Of a DNA stretch of 64,000 nt, positions 33,771 to 40,946 are shown one piece after another. The position numbers were made by a program, and so were the translations under genes. The stretch is taken from contig CANFUF010000005.1 in NCBI GenBank assembly GCA_947450095.1, forward strand, positions 1 through 64,000, given 5' to 3'. The stretch is from Roseiflexaceae bacterium (lineage in GTDB: Bacteria; Chloroflexota; Chloroflexia; Chloroflexales; Roseiflexaceae). The notes beneath the pieces are model-generated. The model was not told where the DNA came from and searched no databases. It worked only from the letters and a program-made list of their open reading frames with translations. Within the stretch, counting starts at the first letter, position 1; each line of letters opens with the position of its first letter.

Positions 33771-35794
33771 GGCCAACCTCCATATATGCCATTGAATAGT
33801 AATGTTCCTAATAATACTACACTACTTAGTAATATTATGCTTGCATAGGTGAATGTCTGCCATGTGGCTGGGGCAGTGGCATGGGTGGGAGTTTCTCCGG
33901 TGGTGATGAGCGGTGCTGTATAGATCCGATATGCGGCATACCATAGCACAAAAATACTAATGGGCAGACTGTAGAGTAGCACCGACAATGCGGTATATGT
34001 GGTGGGGATACCAAAAATAATCCCATAGCCATCCATATTGAGGCTACTATCGACGGCAATATACGTAAGGTAACTGACCACGCCAAGGGCACTGATTGAT
34101 GCAATCAATTCAGCCCAATGGAGTTGTTGCAACATTGGTGGGGTATGAATGCCACGCATGATTTTGTAGAGCATTTTGAGGGGACGGATGAAAAATATAC
34201 TACTCAATAAACAACTCACAGCGACTATTAAATACAACCATGGCATCACTGCCGGTGCGCCTTGCAATAGTTGATACATGAATGTTGTTTGGCGCAGGGT
34301 TTGGCTAGTGGCAAAGATGGCTTTTTGATTGATATCACAAATTGCGCTGAGCTCGGTCCATTTGCGTTGTGGGTTATCCAAAAAGGCGACGCCGATTTGG
34401 CCAGCACACTCATTTGAAACAAACGAACCATGGGCGGTACGGGCAAACACGATGTGCCGGCTATTGGGTAATCCAGGCAGGACGGCGTCGCCGAATTGCA
34501 CCGGTGTAATCGGGTCATAGCGTCCCGAATAAACCAATGTCGGTATATCGCTCTGTAGCGCTTGGTTGACACTCGCATCGAGGTGAGGCACCGCCGCAAT
34601 CGCGCACCACTGCGTTTCGTCTGCCACATCAAAGGCCACATCATCGGCGCGAATGGGGAGTAAGCTCTGCGCCGGGAGATGAAAATCGCTGGCTTTTGGC
34701 ATGACTTCTTCACTACAGGTAGTGCTGGCTTGCATCCCTTCACTCATACTGTCTTCAAACACAAAAAAACTTGCGAGTGTGGTGAAGGTGGTGTAATTGC
34801 CACGACTGATTTGGTGAATCAGCATCGGTAAATAGGTTACCAATTCCTCGTCGTAATGCATCTGAAACACAAAACCTGCCAGCGCATCGCCGTCAATCAG
34901 GCTCGGGTAGGTGTTGCCACTGACATGGTCATGCAGATCAAGCATCAAGGGCTGGTTATTGAGTTTGTTGACGAGGGCGATGTATTCGTTTCGGATGTCG
35001 GGGTAATCGTGATCACAGGCTATATTGGCCGCACAATCCGCAAACCCATTGCGGATGGCTTGGTCACCCGAGTTGCGGTACCACAAATTTACATCTTCGT
35101 GCATTGGCACCACACTATCCAATATCAATGCCCGCACCAGTGTGGGGTGGCGTTGCACGACATGTTGTGCTAATAACGTTCCGTATGACACTCCGTACAA
35201 GTCGATTTGTGGGTACTTCAAGGCTGCTGCGATGGCGGCTACATCGTCAGCATTGCGTTGACTGTTAAATGCCCCTAAATCGATACCTTCTTTGCTGAGG
35301 CGGTCACGACAGGCTTGCCACGCGGTTTTGTTGAGTTGTAGTTGTTCGGTGTGACTGACTTTTTTGGCGAGTAAGGTAATCATTTGGTCGTGGATTTCGG
35401 GGCAATTGAGCGATGGTTTGGCATGGGATGTGCCACGTTGTTCAAAAAAAACTAAATCGCGGTCGTTGGGTAACGTCGAATGTGGTTTTTTGACGAGGAA
35501 TTGAAAGGTGTCAATCGTATCACCTCCAGGCCCTCCTTGGAGCAAAAACAGTGGCAGATGTTGGGTTGCTGTGGCGCTGCGCACAATCATGATCGGTAAT
35601 TCGACGGTGCCTGGTTTGCTGCCATCGGCATATAACGGCAGGGTCATCGTGCCGCATTCGACGGTACGCTCGGTTGGCGCATCTTTGGTGCATTCGGTGG
35701 TGGTAAATGGGGTTGTGGCGGCATGTGTGATTGTGACGGGGGCAATTGCGATTGCCCATAGGCAACAGATGAGCAGTAAATAATAACGCTTCAT
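33764..35794 (-). CDS. Exported alpha/beta-hydrolase (tripeptidyl/prolyl aminopeptidase type) fused to four membrane helices
   Basis: 676 residues from the ATG at 35794 (AAAGGAG upstream). A signal peptide (1-25) precedes an S33-type alpha/beta-hydrolase: oxyanion loop LLQGGPGG near 84-91, nucleophile S203 in GVSYG, Asp in YSGRYDPITPVQFG and His in ARTAHGSFVSNEC. TAP-like enzymes of this type release N-terminal di/tripeptides or proline. From about residue 535 four hydrophobic helices follow (MPWLYLIVAVSCLL, LIASISALGVVSYL, LSVLLYSLPISIFVLW, ASIILLSSVVLLGTLL). This C-terminal membrane module is not part of the usual secreted family. It is coupled to M1 copy 3, pointing to joint peptide degradation at the cell surface. 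Confidence 0.88.
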   Translation of the reverse strand: MKRYYLLLICCLWAIAIAPVTITHAATTPFTTTECTKDAPTERTVECGTMTLPLYADGSKPGTVELPIMIVRSATATQHLPLFLLQGGPGGDTIDTFQFLVKKPHSTLPNDRDLVFFEQRGTSHAKPSLNCPEIHDQMITLLAKKVSHTEQLQLNKTAWQACRDRLSKEGIDLGAFNSQRNADDVAAIAAALKYPQIDLYGVSYGTLLAQHVVQRHPTLVRALILDSVVPMHEDVNLWYRNSGDQAIRNGFADCAANIACDHDYPDIRNEYIALVNKLNNQPLMLDLHDHVSGNTYPSLIDGDALAGFVFQMHYDEELVTYLPMLIHQISRGNYTTFTTLASFFVFEDSMSEGMQASTTCSEEVMPKASDFHLPAQSLLPIRADDVAFDVADETQWCAIAAVPHLDASVNQALQSDIPTLVYSGRYDPITPVQFGDAVLPGLPNSRHIVFARTAHGSFVSNECAGQIGVAFLDNPQRKWTELSAICDINQKAIFATSQTLRQTTFMYQLLQGAPAVMPWLYLIVAVSCLLSSIFFIRPLKMLYKIMRGIHTPPMLQQLHWAELIASISALGVVSYLTYIAVDSSLNMDGYGIIFGIPTTYTALSVLLYSLPISIFVLWYAAYRIYTAPLITTGETPTHATAPATWQTFTYASIILLSSVVLLGTLLFNGIYGGWPW

Positions 35795-35858
35795 TGGTGA
35801 CTCCTTTGTTGATTTATAAGCATGTTGGAATGCGGGAATTTTTGGATAAATGGGTAAT

Positions 35859-37727
35859 CTACGGCACCACTGCGATGCCACGAATTGTCACCCGTCCCCC
35901 CGCGCCATTGGCAACGGGGTCGAGGCGCAATTGCACGAGGCGTGTGGGGAGTGTGGCAATGTCATGCAGGTTGAGGGTGTAGCGTTGTACCCCCGGTTGT
36001 AATTGCCAGTGGATGGATTGGGCTTCATTAAATTGATTGGGTTGATTGGTCACAAATAATTGGGCTTGTTGATCGGCAGTCGCGACGCTTTCCATGGTAA
36101 TAATGAGTTGACGTGGCATGGGGATATCGAGAATTGGGGAGACCAATGCCGGATCGTTATTAACCTGTATCGTCCAATTTGCACCGGCAAGCGGCATCGC
36201 ATTGGTTAGCGTCCATCCTAGGGGTGCCCTGGTGATGGTTTGCCATGCGCCTTGGCTGAGTTGCTCACCAGGGGTGGCGAGGCGGCGTTGGCTGGGGATA
36301 TTGGCAGGCAAGGCGAGTGGTGTCAGCGCAGGTAGGATGGGCGCCATACAGGTGGTGACTGCATCTGGGGCGATACCAAAGCGTTTTTGCATGACGAGTG
36401 ATGGTGTCAAAAAATCAGCGGCCACAATCACCGCCGCCCCCGCTTGTTGGGTCTGGACAATCTGGGCGTTGAGTGCGCTACATGATTCTGCCCACGTGTG
36501 ATGAGTGGTCATCAAGGCATTGACGGACAAAAAATAGGCGTGGTTGTGGTAGTAGGGTAGATACAATTCTTGGAGCCCGTCGGGAATGAGCAATAAATCG
36601 GCAGGTTGGCTGGCGGCTGCCACCGCGCTAGCGATGGTGCGTTGCAGGTCGGTACGGGCATCGCCACGCAAGGTGATGGCACCATAGTTGCTACTCGTCA
36701 CCACTAGACTGATTGCGAGTGCAATTAGGCTGTGCACACGCCATGGCCGGGTATTGGCGAGGGGCGTAATCAGCAAGAGCACGGCTACCGGAGTCACCCC
36801 AATCCAAAATTCGATGTTGTCTGGTTCCCACCAAAAGAAAAAAACGCCGTATACCAGTAACCACACACTCAACCAGATGCTCCAGTGGCTTGGTTGGCGG
36901 GTGCGGAGTGCCAGCAGGCTGACGCCGATAGCAATGAGCAGAAAAAAACCGCCGTTGAGCGATGCCACCGTGTTGCTGATGCCCGCCCCCAAATCGGCCA
37001 AAGTCCCCCGCCCACCCCACCAGCCGGTGTTGGCGTATTGCAGGACCCACGCCCGGGCTTGATCGCTGGTGCGAAATCCGCTGACGCCCACTATGACCCA
37101 TGTATAGGCGCCAATGACAAATGTACTCGCAGATAGAGCTGCAATCAACCATGGGCGCCAGACCTGGCGGTTCTGGGCGATTTCTGTACCTGCAACGATA
37201 ATGAGTGGGATACCCAACAGGACGTTGGTTTGGTGGAACAACAACGCACCGCTCAACATTCCTCCCAAACCAAGCGCCCACCGTGTGGTACGGGGTGCTG
37301 GGGTGTCAATCATCCAAATCACGCCAATCAAAAAAAACGTGGCCAAGGTATAGACTTCGACTTCGACGGCATAATACCAAAAAGCGTAACTGCCACCCAG
37401 CGCCAGCATACTCAACAACGTTAAATCAGTGCGGTGCCAGCGCCGGGTGGCGATGGCACCACACAATGCCACGCCGGCACCGCCGGCCACTGCATTCACG
37501 CGTTGCATGGCATGGGCGGCGTCACCGCCACCTGCCAGCCACGTTGCAATCGCACCAACGGGACCGTAGGCCAAATGGTGCGGGTGGAATATTTCTTGCC
37601 ACGGTTTGTGGGTCACATCAAAAATATACGACAAGGCATCAAAGGTATGCACCTCGGTTAAGGTCAATAGATAGATGATGGTGAAGGTCAATCCTCCAGC
37701 GATGGTAATCCAATATTCTCGTTTCAT
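35859..37727 (-). CDS. GT-C-type membrane protein with C-terminal beta-rich domain
   Basis: 622 residues with about nine to ten N-terminal membrane helices (to about 350). The first external loop holds EVHTFDALSYIFDVTHK with the Asp expected for GT-C glycosyltransferases, then HPHHLAYGP, and VEVEVYTL follows a later helix, resembling protein O-mannosyltransferase-like GT39/DUF2723 proteins. A soluble segment (about 355-480) and a beta-rich C-terminus (about 500-622; WTIQVNNDPALVSPILDIPMPRQLIITME) resemble a carbohydrate-binding sandwich. It overlaps the preceding large GT-C gene by ATGA. Probable role is transfer of a sugar from a polyprenyl carrier; donor and acceptor are unknown. Confidence 0.75.
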   Translation of the reverse strand: MKREYWITIAGGLTFTIIYLLTLTEVHTFDALSYIFDVTHKPWQEIFHPHHLAYGPVGAIATWLAGGGDAAHAMQRVNAVAGGAGVALCGAIATRRWHRTDLTLLSMLALGGSYAFWYYAVEVEVYTLATFFLIGVIWMIDTPAPRTTRWALGLGGMLSGALLFHQTNVLLGIPLIIVAGTEIAQNRQVWRPWLIAALSASTFVIGAYTWVIVGVSGFRTSDQARAWVLQYANTGWWGGRGTLADLGAGISNTVASLNGGFFLLIAIGVSLLALRTRQPSHWSIWLSVWLLVYGVFFFWWEPDNIEFWIGVTPVAVLLLITPLANTRPWRVHSLIALAISLVVTSSNYGAITLRGDARTDLQRTIASAVAAASQPADLLLIPDGLQELYLPYYHNHAYFLSVNALMTTHHTWAESCSALNAQIVQTQQAGAAVIVAADFLTPSLVMQKRFGIAPDAVTTCMAPILPALTPLALPANIPSQRRLATPGEQLSQGAWQTITRAPLGWTLTNAMPLAGANWTIQVNNDPALVSPILDIPMPRQLIITMESVATADQQAQLFVTNQPNQFNEAQSIHWQLQPGVQRYTLNLHDIATLPTRLVQLRLDPVANGAGGRVTIRGIAVVP

Positions 37728-40639
37728 GGGGTTATATCCGCTGCCATAAACTGCACTCCCAATGGACGTATATCGTTTTGAGTGGGGTCAACATTGGCTG
37801 CTACCCATGCTTCGCTCCGGAGTTGTACCAACAGGGTAGCGGTGGCACTGCGGAGCGTACCAGGGATGTTCACTGCGACTGTTTGGGGTTGCGTACTGAG
37901 TGCGAGACACTGCAATTGCGTCCATACCACGGGGGGGGCCTGGCGGGGGTCGGGTTGACCGGCTACATCGATACATACCGTAGCCTGACCGATACTGGCT
38001 GGACGTTTGCCCCCAGCAACGGTGAGGGTCAGCGAGGTTGGTTTGAGCGGTAATGGCATCCGGAGCACGCCATGCCCGTTTGTCCAGGCAAAGGTTTGAC
38101 CGGCAATGGTTTCGTGCGTATAAAACCCACTGACTTGCGATGCGGTGTCTGTGGTGTCGATGGTGGTTGGTAAAGGAGCGTCACCGTCAATAAGTTCATA
38201 GCGTTGATAGGCGATATTGAGTGTGCCCACCGAGGCTGGTTTTTGATTGAGTAATTGCGAAAACTCTGGGAGCTGGAAATTGACCGCCTCGCGTTTGATA
38301 AAGTGCATCCCCGGCAACCACAAGCCACCATCGGCGCCCAGCAATAGGTAGACGTGCCGCCCAGATTGCATCCACCGCCGATACAACGTCGTAAGGTCGT
38401 CTGCATATTTGTCGGGGGTTTGGCTACGAATTCCAAACGTGGCCTGGCCGTGGATGGCCATCAGTGGCAATGCGAGTACATCGGCGGCATCGCGTGACGC
38501 TACGAAACTCGGCGATCCACCGCGGATTAATGTGACATCATTGGGACTACTTTGTTGGGCTAGGTGATCAATTGCCGCAAACGCTCCTTGATGTTCGGGG
38601 GTGGCAATCATTGGGCGGATGGTTGCCGCCAGGAACCCTACTAACACGACCACACTCCCCACGCTGAGCGTTCTGCGCCACCACGATGCGCCCCACAACG
38701 CCACAATCCCGTAGCCACTCATCAGGGCCAAGCCCGGGTATACGGTTGGCAAATAGCGGCGCATGATGTAGATGTAGGTTTGGCTACTAGTGCCGTAACT
38801 CAGTTGTACATATAAAAACGTTGTGGCCAAGGTGATAACCATAAATAACCAATCACGCCGGCCCACCCCTCGCCATAGCCATATCGCCAATCCAAGCAGA
38901 CTTATTTCGATGCCAAACGGCGAAATATACCAGCCGATGCGCACCAAATTGGCCATAGAATTCGCATACAAATCACGCAGTGCCACGGGTTCCTTGGTTG
39001 CGTGACCACGTAGTCCGCTCCCCAGGTTGCTCACCGTTTGGGCGAGGATATCGGGGTAGGTTGGGGGGGCAATCGGTGCCCCGATATAGCCTTGGAGCGC
39101 GAGACAATCGCCACTAGGCTGGCTACGTTGTACGCCACTCAGGCAACTCGGTGACGCTACCATCATGGCTGGTGTCAAAATCTGGGGGCGGATGAGATAA
39201 GCATAACAAGTGCCGAGTACCACGCCTACCGCCGCAATTCGACAAAGGTGTGGGTACCACGGTGTCAACCAGGCAACGACGCGTGTGCTGAGGTCAGTGC
39301 GGCGGCGCAAATAGAAAAATAATCCGACCATGAGGATTACGACGAGTAATTCGCCACCAATCCGTCCATAATTCCACGGTGCATTGGCGATACTTTCCCC
39401 TGGACAGGGCTGCATGGTGAGTGGTGAACAGGGGCGCGCCAAAAACGTATGTTGGAGTGCGGGCGTCAGCAATGGAAATATCAACAATGCACCCAACGCA
39501 CTACTTTGTAACCCGGCAAAAAAGGTATCAACGAAATACCCACGGGAAATAGTGAGCAGATGGATAATCCCTTGACCGCCGCTCACCGCACACCCTACCA
39601 ATACCCAACGGAGCGGGGTATCGATGCGTTGGGTCACCCAACGCCACCCCAGCCACGCCCCAAATGGCACCACCACAAAGACAAAATCAAGCCGCGCCAA
39701 CATCAATTGCCCTACTGCCACCCCTACCAGCAACCCGACGATGCGGTGATTACGGGTGGTAGGGGGCGTGGCAAGACGTGCCACCCCATAAATAATCACA
39801 AAAAAGAGCCACTGTGCGGTGGTTTCTGACATGGGGTAACGACTAAACCAGACTTGCACGCCATTGAGAGTGAGGAGCGCCATGGCAATCACGCCGACCC
39901 ATGGCCGTTGCATCGCCCGCCCTGCCATGCCGACGCTCCATACACCGATGACGCCCGCAAATCCCGTCGCCAGAATTCCCATATTGGCGCCAAAGAGTGC
40001 CGCAAACAAGGCAATCCAGGCGGGGAATAAATGCAAAAATTGTGGCACAAACGCACCATCATTGCGACTATCGTCGATAAAAAGTCCGGCGAGGCGCAGT
40101 CGCGACGACATAAATCGTGCGCCCGATTGCACTCCCAGTAAATTACTCCAGGCTTGGGCGGCGTCGCCGTCAGTCGCTTTGCGTTGGGCGAGATCGGCGA
40201 CGATAGGGTCGGTTTGGCGAATCCCGCCGGTGCGGGCAATCATCATGCCGGTATTGGCATAAATGCCGGCGTCACGCCCACCCAAAATAACTTCGCTCGG
40301 TGTCCCATTGAGGAACATCGCTACCAATAAAATACCCACCATCGCGCCCATGAGGAGGGTGGGGCGGGGCGCATCAGCAATTATTGTGCGGAGTGGCACT
40401 CCCCGTCGCCGTAGTTGCCAATACGCAGTGCCCCAAAGGGTTGCGACGAGGGCTCCATGGAGTCCCAAACGGAAAATCCCCAAATCGGCTAAGCCGATGG
40501 CGATTGCACCATGGATGAGCATGCCTGCGATGGCTGCCTGATATATCCGCTCAATGAAATCATCACTCTGCCCAATCAGTACGACAATGGGCCAACCAGT
40601 GATGATGACACCTAGTAATGCAATAGCCAAAATTCCCAA
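37724..40639 (-). CDS. Large GT-C-like membrane protein (971 aa)
   Basis: 971 residues; TTG start with AAGGTG five bases upstream. About 14-16 membrane helices are spread over the first 660 residues. The first long external loop contains LGGRDAGIYANTGMMIARTGG, a GxRDxGxY pattern with the acidic residues typical of GT-C enzymes in Chloroflexota and Actinobacteria. After the helices come a soluble stretch (about 665-800) and a beta-rich C-terminal domain (about 845-971). It is the first gene of the minus-strand cassette and overlaps the next GT-C gene by 4 bases. It is likely a polyprenyl-phosphate-sugar transferase, but no activity can be assigned. Confidence 0.75.
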   Translation of the reverse strand: MGILAIALLGVIITGWPIVVLIGQSDDFIERIYQAAIAGMLIHGAIAIGLADLGIFRLGLHGALVATLWGTAYWQLRRRGVPLRTIIADAPRPTLLMGAMVGILLVAMFLNGTPSEVILGGRDAGIYANTGMMIARTGGIRQTDPIVADLAQRKATDGDAAQAWSNLLGVQSGARFMSSRLRLAGLFIDDSRNDGAFVPQFLHLFPAWIALFAALFGANMGILATGFAGVIGVWSVGMAGRAMQRPWVGVIAMALLTLNGVQVWFSRYPMSETTAQWLFFVIIYGVARLATPPTTRNHRIVGLLVGVAVGQLMLARLDFVFVVVPFGAWLGWRWVTQRIDTPLRWVLVGCAVSGGQGIIHLLTISRGYFVDTFFAGLQSSALGALLIFPLLTPALQHTFLARPCSPLTMQPCPGESIANAPWNYGRIGGELLVVILMVGLFFYLRRRTDLSTRVVAWLTPWYPHLCRIAAVGVVLGTCYAYLIRPQILTPAMMVASPSCLSGVQRSQPSGDCLALQGYIGAPIAPPTYPDILAQTVSNLGSGLRGHATKEPVALRDLYANSMANLVRIGWYISPFGIEISLLGLAIWLWRGVGRRDWLFMVITLATTFLYVQLSYGTSSQTYIYIMRRYLPTVYPGLALMSGYGIVALWGASWWRRTLSVGSVVVLVGFLAATIRPMIATPEHQGAFAAIDHLAQQSSPNDVTLIRGGSPSFVASRDAADVLALPLMAIHGQATFGIRSQTPDKYADDLTTLYRRWMQSGRHVYLLLGADGGLWLPGMHFIKREAVNFQLPEFSQLLNQKPASVGTLNIAYQRYELIDGDAPLPTTIDTTDTASQVSGFYTHETIAGQTFAWTNGHGVLRMPLPLKPTSLTLTVAGGKRPASIGQATVCIDVAGQPDPRQAPPVVWTQLQCLALSTQPQTVAVNIPGTLRSATATLLVQLRSEAWVAANVDPTQNDIRPLGVQFMAADITP

Positions 40640-40864
40640 TGCGTCACCTTGTCCTGCACTGCATAATGAAAACTCTTCTTATTCTAACGTGAATTTGAGG
40701 ATGATACGCAAAACCGCTATTGTTGTCCCTCAACCATACGCTGTGCTCCACGGTGTATGGTTGGTTTTGTCATATGGTGAATAAGCGGTTTTTGTGGATG
40801 AGTGGGTAAATCGGCACCAATAATGAGTTTTTTATGAGTGATTCCACCAAAAAAACGCTATCTC
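40640..40864. other. Intergenic region with nested hairpin (40710-40793)
   Basis: No gene between the divergent GT-C gene and topA. It holds two nested perfect stems: outer AAAACCGCT (40710-40718) with AGCGGTTTT (40784-40792), and inner CAACCATAC (40731-40739) with GTATGGTTG (40755-40763), the inner followed by GTTTTG and the outer by a further T. The structure is possible on either strand and could be a structured RNA or an isolated terminator. Confidence 0.6.
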
Positions 40865-40894
40865 TTGACAATTCCCAACGAAAACACATATAGT
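40865..40894 (+). promoter_or_regulatory. Consensus sigma-70 promoter of topA
   Basis: TTGACA (40865-40870), an 18-base spacer and TATAGT (40889-40894). This predicts a transcript start near 40902 and a leader of about 45 bases. It is the best -35/-10 pair on the plus strand of the window. Confidence 0.8.
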
Positions 40895-40946
40895 GTTCCA
40901 ATAGTTGTCCGTTATGGATGAAAATCTCATTTTAGAGGGATGTCTG

